A stretch of 49,303 nt of DNA from Clostridium guangxiense (lineage in GTDB: Bacteria > Bacillota > Clostridia > Clostridiales > Clostridiaceae): contig NZ_JAJNKE010000007.1 in assembly GCF_021043395.1 (NCBI RefSeq), forward strand, positions 61,883 to 111,185, written 5' to 3'. Position numbers and translations under genes: made by a program. This document shows positions 26,294-35,865 of this stretch, piece by piece. Below the pieces are notes generated by a model, which saw nothing but the letters and a program-made list of their open reading frames with translations, ran no database searches and was not told where the DNA came from. Every line of letters starts with the position of its first letter. Position 1 is the first letter of the stretch.

Positions 26294-26485
26294 AGTACAG
26301 AGTACAGATGACAGAGTACAGTGAAGGTGGATTTATCTTCCTTACGTCAGATAAATCTTAGAACTTAGTAATGTTCAGCTTCGCTGAAGGAGATAATTAT
26401 TTTTAATTTAGATTTTCCGCAGCAAAGCGTAGGAAAATCAACCTTCACTGTACTCTGTACTCTGTACTCTGTCAACTGTACTCTG
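26294..26485. repeat. Family D palindrome with heptad arms (between kdd and kamA)
   Basis: The left arm is four consecutive 7-mers (AGTACAG, AGTACAG, ATGACAG, AGTACAG, 26294-26321) then TGAAGG. The right arm is CCTTCA then five 7-mers (CTGTACT three times, CTGTCAA, CTGTACT, 26448-26482). The unequal number of units suggests slippage. The interior has GATTTATCTTCC and AGATTTTCCGCA/GTAGGAAAATC palindromes. The right end lies 2 nt from the kdd stop codon. Confidence 0.8.
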
Positions 26486-26487
26486 CC

Positions 26488-27522
26488 TCAATTGTATTTT
26501 TCTTCAAATATTTTTCTAAGCACACTTGATTCTCTGAGTTCATTTATTGCTATCTCTGCATGTCCCTTTGTGTAACCATTTCCTATATAAAGGGATACAT
26601 CCTTGCCAACACCTTCAGCACCTAATGCTGCCTTTGTAAAACTTGTTGCCATTGAAAAAAAGTATGCGGTTCCTTCATCTTTTACTGGAAGTATTGTGGA
26701 CATTTCTGTGTTTGGTACATTTACACAGTTAATTGATATGTCATATTCTTTTCCGTCATTTGCTTCAAGTGCCTTTTCTAAAACTTCTGTTGGATTAACC
26801 GCATTTGCCATAATAACTTCATTGCAAAAGCCTGCCTTTATAAGTTCTTCCCTATCTTTTTCAAATGCTACAAGTCCAACTACTCTTCCTGTAGGTCCAA
26901 CCCTTTTCCTTGCCTCATAGGAACAAAGTGTTCCTGATTTTCCGAAAGCTCCTAATATAAGCACACTATCTCCTGGCTTTACCATCTTTGAAGTTTGTGC
27001 TGGTGCTCCTGCAACATCTAGAACTGCAAGTGCCAGGTTTTCGCTTAAATCATCTGGAAGCTTGACATATATACCGCTTTCAAATAGCACTGCCTTACCT
27101 TCAATTTCAACTCTATCTATTTCTTTCTTTATGCTTTTTATTTTTTCAATTTTAAGTGGAGTTAGGGATAATGAAACAAGTGTTGCTATTTTATCTCCAA
27201 CTTTTATATCTACCTCCGAAACTAGATCCTTGCCTATTTTTTCTACAGTGCCTATTAACATTCCGCCTGAACCTGTTACAGGGTTCTGCATTTTTCCACG
27301 TTCATCTACTATTTCAAGTATTCTTTTCTTTATCTTTTCTACATCTCCGCCCTGTTCATTTTCTATTTGGGTAAAGCTTGCAGAATCTATATTAAGTGCC
27401 TGCACATCTATTAGTATTTCATTATCCATTATGTCCATGTTATTTGAAATTTTTTTAGCTGCCTGAGGAAGTACCCCTTTTGGCTCCATTACTCTATGTG
27501 TTCCATATTTTGATGACTGCAT
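26488..27522 (-). CDS. kdd: L-erythro-3,5-diaminohexanoate dehydrogenase
   Basis: A 344-residue NAD(P)-dependent dehydrogenase oxidising 3,5-diaminohexanoate to 3-keto-5-aminohexanoate with release of ammonia. The N-terminal KYGTHRVMEPKGVLPQAA is characteristic of Kdd. The Rossmann segment is VLILGAFGKSGTLCSYEA with GRVVGL. The C-terminal half has NCVNVPNTEMSTILPVKDEG. GAGGGGGA precedes the ATG. Repeats of the same heptad family lie on both sides of this gene (26294-26485 and 27614-27874), so it is set apart from kce and kamA although on the same strand. It may have its own promoter. Confidence 0.94.
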   Translation of the reverse strand: MQSSKYGTHRVMEPKGVLPQAAKKISNNMDIMDNEILIDVQALNIDSASFTQIENEQGGDVEKIKKRILEIVDERGKMQNPVTGSGGMLIGTVEKIGKDLVSEVDIKVGDKIATLVSLSLTPLKIEKIKSIKKEIDRVEIEGKAVLFESGIYVKLPDDLSENLALAVLDVAGAPAQTSKMVKPGDSVLILGAFGKSGTLCSYEARKRVGPTGRVVGLVAFEKDREELIKAGFCNEVIMANAVNPTEVLEKALEANDGKEYDISINCVNVPNTEMSTILPVKDEGTAYFFSMATSFTKAALGAEGVGKDVSLYIGNGYTKGHAEIAINELRESSVLRKIFEEKYN

Positions 27523-27613
27523 ATTATTTCCCCCTCTTATCTGCTATATTTAAATTACATGTAAGCTTTCAACTCACTTAACTAGAATTTTTGAAGTAAC
27601 TCATAAAATCCAG

Positions 27614-27874
27614 AGGACAGAGTACAAAGTACAGAGGACAATGAATGTGGATTTTTCTCCGCTTCACTACAAAAAATCTTTAATATATTTCTGGCATAAT
27701 CCAATTACATTTAAACTACTTGAAAATTTAAAAACTGAATTACTACACATTTAACGCTTAACTTACCTAAATAAAATATAATTACTTTTTATATTAATTG
27801 CGCAAGCATCAATAAGTTTAAGATTTTCGGCATCAGCAGAAAATCAACCTTCACTGTACTTTGTACTTTGTACT
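27614..27874. repeat. Family D palindrome with heptad arms (between kce and kdd)
   Basis: Left arm of 7-mers AGGACAG, AGTACAA, AGTACAG, AGGACAA (27614-27641), then TGAATGTGGATTTTTCT. The right arm has AAATCAACCTTCA, then CTGTACT, TTGTACT, TTGTACT (27854-27874). The interior (about 200 bp) is longer and less paired than in the sister copies. The gap 27523-27937 shows nothing else beyond the kdd ribosome site. Confidence 0.75.
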
Positions 27875-27937
27875 CTAACTAAGTAATAATTGTTGTAAAA
27901 ACTATTCTAGTTATTCTAAAAGTTTAATGTTCTTTCC

Positions 27938-28756
27938 TTATATCAGGTGCAAAATTTCTCTTGCTTCTTTTGGAGTTGCTATTTCTCTTCCTATTTCTTT
28001 TGAAATTCTAACTGCCTTTTCAACCATCTCTCCATTTGACTTAGCCAGAACTCCTTTTCTTATGTATACATTGTCTTCAAAACCTACTCTTACGTGCCCA
28101 CCTGCTGCTATAGCCATGGCCGCCATTGTAAATTGCGCTTTTCCTATACCAGTCACAGTAAATGCTGAACCTTCTGGAATACTTGCTTTCATGAATGCCA
28201 AATCCATTAAGCCTGCGTTTATTCCTCCTCTTACTCCCATAACAAAATTAAATTGAAGAGGTGCCTTTAAAAGTTTTTCTCTATAAAGTCTTATAGCTGT
28301 ATCTATCATTCCCTTATCAAATACCTCTATCTCTGGCTTTACTTCAAACTCTTTCATTTTTTTAGCAAAGTACCTTATGGTTTCTTCTGTATTTACAAAG
28401 ATATCATTCTTACCAAAATTACAAGTACCACAATCTAAACTTGCTATTTCTGGCTTTAGAAATATAGGACTTAATCTTTCGTCATTATCCATTCCAACTG
28501 CTCCACCTGTGGAAGGTTCTATTATTACATCTTGACATTCTTCTTTTATTCCATCTATACATGCTTTAAATCTTTCAAAGCTTTGTGTTGGCGTCCCATC
28601 ATCTTCTCTTACATGTAGATGAATTATGCTCGCTCCAGCTTCATATGCAAGTCTAGCTTCTTTTACAATTTCCTTAACTGTATATGGAACATTAGGATTA
28701 TCTTTTTTCATAACCTCTGCACCGCATATTGCAGCAGTAATTATTAATTTTTCCAT
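27938..28756 (-). CDS. kce: 3-keto-5-aminohexanoate cleavage enzyme
   Basis: A 272-residue TIM-barrel zinc enzyme of the BKACE family (DUF849). It condenses 3-keto-5-aminohexanoate with acetyl-CoA, yielding acetoacetate and 3-aminobutyryl-CoA. The zinc motif HLHVRED, the EPSTGG segment, the later conserved HVRVGFEDN and the N-terminal ITAAICGAE are the family signatures. The start at 28756 is preferred, with AAGGTG 8 nt upstream, over the GTG at 28765 that overlaps this site. It lies 12 nt after kal in the same operon. Confidence 0.95.
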   Translation of the reverse strand: MEKLIITAAICGAEVMKKDNPNVPYTVKEIVKEARLAYEAGASIIHLHVREDDGTPTQSFERFKACIDGIKEECQDVIIEPSTGGAVGMDNDERLSPIFLKPEIASLDCGTCNFGKNDIFVNTEETIRYFAKKMKEFEVKPEIEVFDKGMIDTAIRLYREKLLKAPLQFNFVMGVRGGINAGLMDLAFMKASIPEGSAFTVTGIGKAQFTMAAMAIAAGGHVRVGFEDNVYIRKGVLAKSNGEMVEKAVRISKEIGREIATPKEAREILHLI

Positions 28757-28768
28757 AACATCCACACC

Positions 28769-29152
28769 TTATTTCCTTTGTTTATCTTTAGGAACAACAC
28801 ATACTCCAGTGGCTCTACAAACAACTATTGGTTCCTCAAGAAAATCTGCAGCCGAGTCATTTATATCTGTTCTTTGTGAAACTACTTTTCTAGCTTCAAA
28901 CTCCATTTTTCTCGATGTATTCCCTACCTTAACAATTTTGCCCACTGCCTCTATATAATCTCCTGCATAAACTGGAGCTAGAAAATCAACGCTTTCATAT
29001 GCTCTAAATAAACCTTCGTCACCATCATGTCTTATTAAAAGTTCTGTTGCCACATCTCCAAACAAAGCAAGCATTTTTGCCCCGTCAACAAGATTTCCAC
29101 CATAATGTGCATCGCTAGAACCCATTCTAAGTCTTACAACTACTTCTTCCAT
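28769..29152 (-). CDS. kal: 3-aminobutyryl-CoA ammonia lyase
   Basis: A 127-residue hotdog-fold enzyme that removes ammonia from L-3-aminobutyryl-CoA to give crotonyl-CoA, which enters butyrate formation. The opening [20 protein letters not shown] and [20 protein letters not shown] match Kal of lysine fermenters. GGGGG precedes the ATG. It is the first gene of the cluster on the minus strand, divergent from the PucR-type regulator across 404 bp. Confidence 0.93.
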   Translation of the reverse strand: MEEVVVRLRMGSSDAHYGGNLVDGAKMLALFGDVATELLIRHDGDEGLFRAYESVDFLAPVYAGDYIEAVGKIVKVGNTSRKMEFEARKVVSQRTDINDSAADFLEEPIVVCRATGVCVVPKDKQRK

Positions 29153-29413
29153 AAAAAATACCCCCTATTAAAAAGTCATAAAATTATATATTGTATATTT
29201 TGAAAGTCACTAACAAATTCTGTATCAAATAATTGCATTTATTGATATAATATTATTTAGCAAGATATATGTTGATAATTTTTATGCTATTAGCCTTAAA
29301 TATTATTAATTTATCAATTAACTTTATTATAATTTATTTTTATCTAGTTAACAATAAACGCCATGTACCTATTTATTCGCGAATATTGGACATTATGTAC
29401 AACCGTATAAAAA
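29153..29413. other. Divergent promoter region of the lysine cluster and the PucR-type gene
   Basis: AT-rich DNA with several candidate -10 elements (for example ATATAAT near the kal side). I could not assign a convincing -35/-10 pair. A binding site for the divergent PucR-type regulator is expected here but no motif stands out. Confidence 0.4.
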
Positions 29414-29540
29414 CAGTACACAGTACACAGTTCACAATAACTGTGCATTGTGAACTGTGAATTGTGCACTGGACTAAACTTCAATTTATCAGGATGAATT
29501 TAGTATTACTAATTTCAAACTTTCACGCTGTCTATCTATA
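29414..29540. repeat. Compact heptad hairpin joined to a family C right arm
   Basis: 7-mers CAGTACA, CAGTACA, CAGTTCA face CTGTGCA, TTGTGAA, CTGTGAA, TTGTGCA (29414-29468) with almost no interior, so this is a minimal family D hairpin. From 29471 to 29540 runs a family C right arm (AGGATGAATTTAGTATTACT to TGTCTATCTATA); no left arm is present. The end lies 16 nt before the TTG start of the regulator gene. Confidence 0.7.
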
Positions 29541-29556
29541 AAAGGAGCTGATTCTT

Positions 29557-30756
29557 TTGCCTTTACTTATTAAAAATTTATTTGAACTAGATTCACTTAA
29601 TGGGATTAAATTACTGACAAGCCAAAATGGAATAAATAACGAAATAGCATGGGTAAATATAATGGAAATATTAGACGAAATTAGTTATCTCCAAAAGGAT
29701 GAGCTTTTATTAACTACAGGCTACAAACTAGATGATGAAAACTTAAACAAAGATTTGATATTAAAGCTTCATTCAAAAGGTTTAGCTGGAATGGGCATTC
29801 AAACAGGATATTATTTAAATAAAATACCTGAATATATAATAGCCGATGGAAATAAATATAACTTTCCCATATTTGAAATTCCAAAGAATTTAAGTTTTTC
29901 AATAATAACTCAAGTTGTACTTAAAAACGCATATGCAATAAATATTAAACTTAACGATGAAATTCATAGTGGTAATTACAAGCATATTTTCGAAAACTTA
30001 AAAGCAAATAAAGAACTTAATTTTCATGACACATACCAGCTTAAAAATAGCTTGCAATTAAATTTAAATTCAAGTTTATGTTTATTTATTTTATCGATTA
30101 TAAATACTTATGATACTCTCATTTCTGAGAATACAATGCTTAACGTAATTAATAATCTCAGAAATTATTTCCACTCACACAACATTACTACTGTTATTGA
30201 AATTTTAGATAATAAAATAATGTTTTTAATATCCTCATCTCAAAAGCTTTCAACTCACAATTTAAGCATAGAATTAATTGAAACTTTAAAATCATCCTGT
30301 AAAAATGAGTCAAATCTTGCATTACTGATTGGAGCAAGTAATATATTTGGTTCAATAGAAAATTTGCTAAATGCATATAAGGAGTCGTGTTCAAGCTTAT
30401 CTACATTAGAAAAAATAAATATTAAGACAGGAATTTGTTTTTATAAATATTTACCGCTTTTTAAATCTCTTGGACTTATTAATTCTGATAGCTATATTGC
30501 AAAATCTCTACAAGAAAAAATATACACATTAATAGAATACGATAGGCTGCATAACACAAATTATTTTTACACCCTAAAATCCTTTATAGACAATGAATTT
30601 AATATAAATTTGGCTTCAGAAAAAATATACATTCATAGACATACTTTAAAAAATAGATTGGAAAAAATGAAGCAAATATGTGATATTGATTTTGATGATT
30701 ACTACTCAAGACTGAGCTTAACCTTGGCAATTTATCTTTATGAACTGTTTTCGTAA
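29557..30756 (+). CDS. PucR family transcriptional regulator
   Basis: A 399-residue regulator. The N-terminal PucR/purine-catabolism domain (about 1-120) has LTSQNGINNEIAWVNIMEI and DELLLTTGY. A central GGDEF-like CdaR domain follows, and the C-terminal helix-turn-helix of the CdaR/PucR type lies at about 340-399 (NLASEKIYIHRHTLKNRLEK). It starts with TTG, with AAAGGAG upstream. It is divergent from kal and, by position, is the likely activator of the lysine fermentation genes. Effector unknown. Confidence 0.85.
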   Translation: MPLLIKNLFELDSLNGIKLLTSQNGINNEIAWVNIMEILDEISYLQKDELLLTTGYKLDDENLNKDLILKLHSKGLAGMGIQTGYYLNKIPEYIIADGNKYNFPIFEIPKNLSFSIITQVVLKNAYAINIKLNDEIHSGNYKHIFENLKANKELNFHDTYQLKNSLQLNLNSSLCLFILSIINTYDTLISENTMLNVINNLRNYFHSHNITTVIEILDNKIMFLISSSQKLSTHNLSIELIETLKSSCKNESNLALLIGASNIFGSIENLLNAYKESCSSLSTLEKINIKTGICFYKYLPLFKSLGLINSDSYIAKSLQEKIYTLIEYDRLHNTNYFYTLKSFIDNEFNINLASEKIYIHRHTLKNRLEKMKQICDIDFDDYYSRLSLTLAIYLYELFS

Positions 30757-30765
30757 ATATTAAAT

Positions 30766-30916
30766 CAGTGCACAATTCACAGTTCACAGTGCACAATTTA
30801 GGTTGATTTTTCTACTCAAACGTAGAAAAATCTGAAAAATAATAAACTGTAAGATTTTCTGCAAAAGCAGAAAATCATCCATAACTGTGAATTGTGCATT
30901 GTGAACTGTGCACTGG
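30766..30916. repeat. Family D palindrome with heptad arms (PucR/ferredoxin gap)
   Basis: Left arm CAGTGCA, CAATTCA, CAGTTCA, CAGTGCA (30766-30793). Right arm CTGTGAA, TTGTGCA, TTGTGAA, CTGTGCA (30885-30912). The interior includes GTTGATTTTTCTAC, GTAGAAAAATC and a separate AGATTTTCTGC/GCAGAAAATC hairpin. It fills almost the whole gap between the two convergent stop codons, ending 2 nt before the ferredoxin stop. Confidence 0.8.
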
Positions 30917-30918
30917 TT

Positions 30919-31155
<237 letters not shown>

Positions 31156-31433
31156 CTAATCATGTTTTTATTCTATTTCTATAGATAAGCTATATATGAA
31201 ATTTAAATTAATTAAATCGGCTTTGTAAATTTGAAATTGTTATTTTTAGTATTAATTTTAATATTAATATTGCAGTTTTGTACAAAATATGTTAACATAC
31301 TGTTAATTAATTATTTACTAAATTGTACTTTTGTCAATTAATTGTTTATATTTAAATTTTATGACTATCCATCTATATTTATCCTTTCTTAGAACATAAT
31401 AATAATAAATTTATTATAAAGGAGTGCATAAAA

Positions 31434-32243
31434 ATGCCAAAAAAAATAATTACTATACTACTCGTTATCTGCTTAAGTGTTGTTACTTTAGTTGGTTGCG
31501 GTGCAAAGACCAATACGTCATCCAATGCAGACAATTCCCTCGATAGAGTAAAAAAAGCTGGTCAAATGGTTATAGGTATTGATAACACATATCCTCCAAT
31601 GGAATTCAAAGATAAAACAACTGGTACTAACAAAGGATTCGATATTGATGTTGCAAATGCAGTTGGTAAAAAACTTGGAGTGAAGGTTAAATTTGTTCCA
31701 AATGCTTGGGATGGAATTTTTCTTGCTCTTAAATCTAAAAAATTTGATTTAGTTCAATCAAGTGTAAGTATAACAGATGATAGAAAAAAGACTATGATTT
31801 TTACTGATCCATATATATATGGTGGAAATGCTATATTTGTAAAATCAGATAATACCACTGTAAAAAGTGATAAAGATTTTCCCGGAAAAGTAATAGGCTG
31901 TCAAGCTGGAACAACTGCTCAAGATGTACTTAGCAAATTATCTGGACTTAAAGAAGTAAAAAAATATGAAGCAATGACAGACGCATTTTTAGATCTTCAA
32001 AATGGAAGAACTGCTGCAGTCGTAACTGACCCTATGGTTGGAGATTACTACAACATTACTGCTCCAGGTAAGTTTAAGAAATTAAAATCTTCTTTAACAA
32101 AAGAACCTATAGGTGTTGCTTTTAGAAAAGAAGATAAGGGTTTAAGAGATGCTTATAATAAAGCTATGAATGAATTAAAGAAAGATGGAACTTTATCAAA
32201 GTTATCTAAAAAATGGTTTGGACTTGACATATATGCAGAGTAA
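31434..32243 (+). CDS. Amino-acid ABC transporter substrate-binding lipoprotein
   Basis: A 269-residue family 3 solute-binding protein. The signal has a lipobox ending LVGC (Cys22). The mature domain has the classic VIGIDNTYPPMEFKD, GFDIDVANAVGKKLG, WDGIFLALKSKKFDLVQSSV and YIYGGNAIFV. These motifs belong to polar/basic amino-acid binding proteins; lysine or arginine would fit the neighbours but cannot be shown. AAAGGAG precedes the ATG. No permease or ATPase gene is adjacent, so it is an orphan binding protein. A repeat cluster follows the stop. Confidence 0.88.
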   Translation: MPKKIITILLVICLSVVTLVGCGAKTNTSSNADNSLDRVKKAGQMVIGIDNTYPPMEFKDKTTGTNKGFDIDVANAVGKKLGVKVKFVPNAWDGIFLALKSKKFDLVQSSVSITDDRKKTMIFTDPYIYGGNAIFVKSDNTTVKSDKDFPGKVIGCQAGTTAQDVLSKLSGLKEVKKYEAMTDAFLDLQNGRTAAVVTDPMVGDYYNITAPGKFKKLKSSLTKEPIGVAFRKEDKGLRDAYNKAMNELKKDGTLSKLSKKWFGLDIYAE

Positions 32244-32249
32244 AAAAAG

Positions 32250-32315
32250 TGCGAAGTAACAATGCTTCGTCACACATACGCGGGGTTTGGGCGTAAGCCC
32301 ATTATCCTTCTAGAA
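32250..32315 (+). repeat. Small CGAAG hairpin plus one family A unit
   Basis: GCGAAGTAACAATGCTTCG (32251-32269) forms a 5-bp hairpin; related sequence is at 49191-49213 and, inverted, at 5654-5675. The family A unit follows: TACGCGGGGTTTGGGCGTAA, GCCCATTATCCTTCTAGAA. Its loop is GTAA instead of GAA, with the stem unchanged. Confidence 0.75.
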
Positions 32316-32346
32316 TAAGATAAAAGTACTTTCAATAATAAATTCC

Positions 32347-32457
32347 ATAAATCTAAGTTAGGAAAATGACAAAATCCTAAGATATTTCAATAATTCGCCT
32401 TTTGCTCAAACAAATTGAAATATCTAAGTATTTTGCAATTTTTGAACCAAGATTTAT
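32347..32457. repeat. Family B nested hairpin element
   Basis: ATAAATCTAAG ... CCAAGATTTAT bounds. Inner pairing is GACAAAAT with ATTTTGCAATTTT (partial) and GATATTTCAAT with ATTGAAATATC. It has the same organisation as 19935-20044. The gap up to 32654 holds one more repeat fragment (TTCGTAGAGAAACGGAGAAA, 32632-32651, shared with 5345-5364) and nothing else that I recognise. Confidence 0.7.
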
Positions 32458-32654
32458 TAGGGTTTTTTTAAATCGTTCCTTCAGCACTATTACTTCAACC
32501 ACACAGTAGTTCAAGGAAAAAATTCCTCCCTATCTACGGAATTTTAGGGGTGAATTTTTGTAATCAATTAAATTTTTATACCATATTCCCTAATTAATCT
32601 TCATTAATTAACCATATTTACAGTATATCTTTCGTAGAGAAACGGAGAAAAATT

Positions 32655-33482
32655 TCAAATATATTCCAATGTAAGTCCAACTCCTATTTCTTTTATATTT
32701 GTAACCTTTGAGAGCTCTATTTTGGATTTTAAATCTGTACAATGTCCTGCATGAACTTTGTTTATGTTATTTTGCTTCATATATTCGCAAGTTTTTGTAA
32801 TTACCTCTCTAGAAGGGTTAAGAAGGTGAAAACTACCAATCACATCTACAATCCTGTCATCACTGCACACTTTCTTTGCATATTCAATAATATTGCAAAT
32901 ACCAGAATGAGAACAGCCAGTAATAATAACTAAGCCTTCTGCACTTCTATACACAAGTGCAGAATCATCTAGTACATAGTCATCTATCTCACCACCACTA
33001 TGCTCCATTTTCCCAATTGGCAACTTATTTTCGAAGTCATTTTTTCTCTCTATTTCTCCCAGAAATACAACTTTATCAGTTAACCACACAGGATTTTTGC
33101 TTAAATTCACTTCAAAATGCCTCTTCAGTTTTTCTTCCGATACCATACTTCCTATGTCCTCTGCATCAGATACCCATTTATTTAGAAAAGTCATTGGATG
33201 AGCAATTAATTTAGGTTTATTATACCTTGTACTTTCACTATAGTGTTTAATTAAAAAAGGTAATCCCCAGGTATGATCATTGTGCCCATGAGAAATAACT
33301 ATTGAATTTATATTATTTATATCTATATTCATCTTATAGGCATTTTTTATAAAAACATCTGAATAACCTGTATCAAACAAAATGTTATAATTATCATCTT
33401 GAATAAAATAACTCACTCCCGGTTCCCCTAAAAAGTATCGGTCAATAATTGTATTGTTATCTACAAGAACTGTTAGCTTCAA
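32655..33482 (-). CDS. Metallo-beta-lactamase-fold hydrolase (COG1237 type)
   Basis: A 275-residue metal hydrolase. HGHNDH at 65-70 provides the zinc ligands, with TGCSHSGICNII and a later HAGHCT completing the site. The N-terminal TVLVDNNT and EPGVSYFI resemble the COG1237 group, which includes enzymes acting on pterin-related compounds. The substrate is unknown. The start codon is 14 nt beyond the HD-domain gene's stop, so the two form an operon. Confidence 0.82.
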   Translation of the reverse strand: MKLTVLVDNNTIIDRYFLGEPGVSYFIQDDNYNILFDTGYSDVFIKNAYKMNIDINNINSIVISHGHNDHTWGLPFLIKHYSESTRYNKPKLIAHPMTFLNKWVSDAEDIGSMVSEEKLKRHFEVNLSKNPVWLTDKVVFLGEIERKNDFENKLPIGKMEHSGGEIDDYVLDDSALVYRSAEGLVIITGCSHSGICNIIEYAKKVCSDDRIVDVIGSFHLLNPSREVITKTCEYMKQNNINKVHAGHCTDLKSKIELSKVTNIKEIGVGLTLEYI

Positions 33483-33496
33483 AATTTACCGCCTCA

Positions 33497-33985
33497 CTAC
33501 AAATACATGCTATCTATAAGATGTATCCCCGATTCTGTTTTAAAGTATTTATTTTTTATTATTTCTACTCTTTCTTTTTCTATTGAATCCTCAAAAATAT
33601 TTATGATAAAATCTGCTTCAATAAGTATTTGATAATCTACGTCGTCTATCTTATTATATGTATGATGATGGCCTATTAAATAACAAACCCTATCGACAAA
33701 ATTTTTATCTAAATTAAACTCTTCCAAAATATCTTTTGCCACAGCTGGTCCTTCTATCTCCTGATAGTTCCCTGCAGAAGAATTGTACTTTCTTTCGCTT
33801 TCCTTAATTCCAATATCATGAAGTACCGCAGCAACTTCAAGTATTAAAAGCTTATCATTACCTATATTTTCAAGCTCACCTATAGTTTTAGCAAAACTAT
33901 AAACTTTCATAGCATGATTTATACGTCTTACATCCCCATCAAAATAAAGTATCATCTTATTTACGACATCACTTACGAGTTTCAC
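33497..33985 (-). CDS. HD-domain phosphohydrolase
   Basis: A 162-residue metal-dependent phosphohydrolase. The HD motif is AVLHDIGIKE (His56-Asp57), with a first ligand His near 24 (INHAMKV) and GHHHTYN near 110, in the order expected for the HD superfamily. The GTG at 33985 is preferred because GGAGG lies 10 nt upstream. It is the first gene of a pair with the beta-lactamase-fold gene. Neither substrate can be deduced. Confidence 0.8.
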   Translation of the reverse strand: MKLVSDVVNKMILYFDGDVRRINHAMKVYSFAKTIGELENIGNDKLLILEVAAVLHDIGIKESERKYNSSAGNYQEIEGPAVAKDILEEFNLDKNFVDRVCYLIGHHHTYNKIDDVDYQILIEADFIINIFEDSIEKERVEIIKNKYFKTESGIHLIDSMYL

Positions 33986-34034
33986 TCTAACCACTCCTCC
34001 AATTTATTCATATTTGTCAGCTTTAAGCAAGGAA

Positions 34035-34081
34035 GCTATGTTTTAAATAAGCATAAAATCAGCACTTATTTAGAACATAGC
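34035..34081. repeat. 17-bp-stem hairpin, possible dispersed element
   Basis: GCTATGTTTTAAATAAG (34035-34051) pairs with CTTATTTAGAACATAGC (34065-34081) with one G-U. A half copy, GGCTATGTTTTAAATAAGCA, occurs at 42041-42060. There is no T tract next to it, although it lies between the GH66 locus and the HD gene and may still act as a terminator. Confidence 0.55.
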
Positions 34082-34169
34082 CTATAATAAAAGTCGTATA
34101 CTAGATAAAAATCGGTTCAATTTTAAGGTTAGTTTATCATATGCCTATATAAATTTCAACTATGAAAAT

Positions 34170-35852
34170 TTATACTTCAATATAAATTAAATCCCATACC
34201 TTCAATGTTGGCACTTTAAATTTTATAGCCTTGCCTTGTTCATGAAGAATGCATTCATATTCAAGCTTTTGAGCTTTATTTGTTTCGTAATCAGGAGACG
34301 CAACATATACTCCTTTTACATTTTCTACAACTAAAGCTGTAACTTCAATATCTTCAATTTTATATGGTAAATTGGCCTTACCTTCATTCCAGCCCATATT
34401 TTGATAACCAGCGAAATTAACAAGGTTTATTATCTTATATCCTGGCTTTTCCTTAATTAACGTCCACACTTTGTCTCTCTCAGCTTTAGGTGATGCTTCA
34501 CAGCCATTAAATACATATTCTCCATTTATTCCACCAGTATATGTCATGCTGTCATCTACTATATTAAAATCAAAAAGAAGTTCTTCATACCTTACTATAA
34601 AATCGTAATACTTCCTAAGCTTTTGTGAAAAGCTCTCTGAAACCACCGCATAATTAGGATAATATCCTTCAGTTAATACTCCATTTTTTTCTCCAAGTAA
34701 TAGATGAAAACCGCCACTTGCAAATATAGTGGCCATAGTCATTATTGTGGCATTTTCTGCACTTTCCAACGATGTATTTTCTTCTTTGTTAAAAGGTTTC
34801 ATATAAGCCGCTAATATAACCTGCTTTTTAGGTTCATACCTTTTAGCATTGTTAATTAAATTATATAAATCACCATAGGTTATATTGGGAGGCCAAACTT
34901 CAATATACATACAGTCTTGGTTAGAACAAGCTACAGTATCTATAGGCCAATTATTTACTGCATTAAAAATAAGATTTACCTTATATCCTTTCTCTTCAAT
35001 GTAAGCTCTAGTATCATCAATTAATTTGGGAAAATCCTCTCTTAAATGTCTTATAGACTTATCATTGTTTATTTTACTTACTGCTTCCTTTGGAAAACCA
35101 TATTGATCCATGTGTATGCCATCAAAACCAAGCTTGACTGCTTCATAAAATTCATTTATTATATGATCATGCCATGGGTTCTTTCTATTAATATCCATCA
35201 TAAATATAAAATTTGCAAAATCCAAAACATTTCCATCATTTTTGTACATTGCCATTTCTTTATGCTCTTCAAAAAACTCTTTTTCCGAGCCATATACTGC
35301 ACCATAAGCCAAAGCCTTCATGCCGTATTTATGACAATAATCTATTTTTTGCTCAACTACATCCATTGAAAGTTCTCTTCCCAATGGATCGTTAAAAACA
35401 CTTTGAGGTGGATTTAACTTATGATGTCTATACATCCAATCATAAAATTGAACAACATTTATGTGATATTTATTTATCTGCTCTACATCTTTACTATCAT
35501 CCAAGTCATTTTTCGAAAAATCTGATATAAATCCATACCTTGGTGCATCATACCATTCATGAACTATATCAAAAGATGTAGCTGCACTTTCCTTAAGGAC
35601 ATTTTCACTGTATAATTCAACTTCAACTCCATATCCTGATATAACATCATCTGAGTCGCTTACATAAATTTCAAACATTGTTTCATTGTTGTCCTCAATT
35701 TCTTTTCGAGTAGTTATTATTATATTATTAAGTCTATATACTTTGCATAACAAATAACTATTCTCAAGCTTACTGTAATCATTGATTTCTACCTTTATTT
35801 CAACCTTTTCTCCATGCTTATATTGTGATTTTAACGGAAAAATATCTACCAC
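34170..35852 (-). CDS. Cytoplasmic GH66 enzyme (dextranase or cycloisomaltooligosaccharide glucanotransferase family)
   Basis: A 560-residue family 66 glycoside hydrolase acting on alpha-1,6-glucan or isomalto-oligosaccharides. An N-terminal beta-sandwich (about 1-95) precedes the barrel, with RYGFISDF opening it. The nucleophile should be Asp249 in GFDGIHMDQYG and the acid/base Glu318 in YIEVWPP. No signal peptide or membrane helix is seen, so it works inside the cell. The GTG at 35852 has AAGGAGG 8 nt upstream and lies 13 nt beyond the preceding gene. It is a paralogue of that anchored enzyme, with the same residues, so the pair divides work between outside and inside. Last gene of the operon. 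Confidence 0.82.
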   Translation of the reverse strand: MVDIFPLKSQYKHGEKVEIKVEINDYSKLENSYLLCKVYRLNNIIITTRKEIEDNNETMFEIYVSDSDDVISGYGVEVELYSENVLKESAATSFDIVHEWYDAPRYGFISDFSKNDLDDSKDVEQINKYHINVVQFYDWMYRHHKLNPPQSVFNDPLGRELSMDVVEQKIDYCHKYGMKALAYGAVYGSEKEFFEEHKEMAMYKNDGNVLDFANFIFMMDINRKNPWHDHIINEFYEAVKLGFDGIHMDQYGFPKEAVSKINNDKSIRHLREDFPKLIDDTRAYIEEKGYKVNLIFNAVNNWPIDTVACSNQDCMYIEVWPPNITYGDLYNLINNAKRYEPKKQVILAAYMKPFNKEENTSLESAENATIMTMATIFASGGFHLLLGEKNGVLTEGYYPNYAVVSESFSQKLRKYYDFIVRYEELLFDFNIVDDSMTYTGGINGEYVFNGCEASPKAERDKVWTLIKEKPGYKIINLVNFAGYQNMGWNEGKANLPYKIEDIEVTALVVENVKGVYVASPDYETNKAQKLEYECILHEQGKAIKFKVPTLKVWDLIYIEV

Positions 35853-35865
35853 TTTTTCTGCCTCC

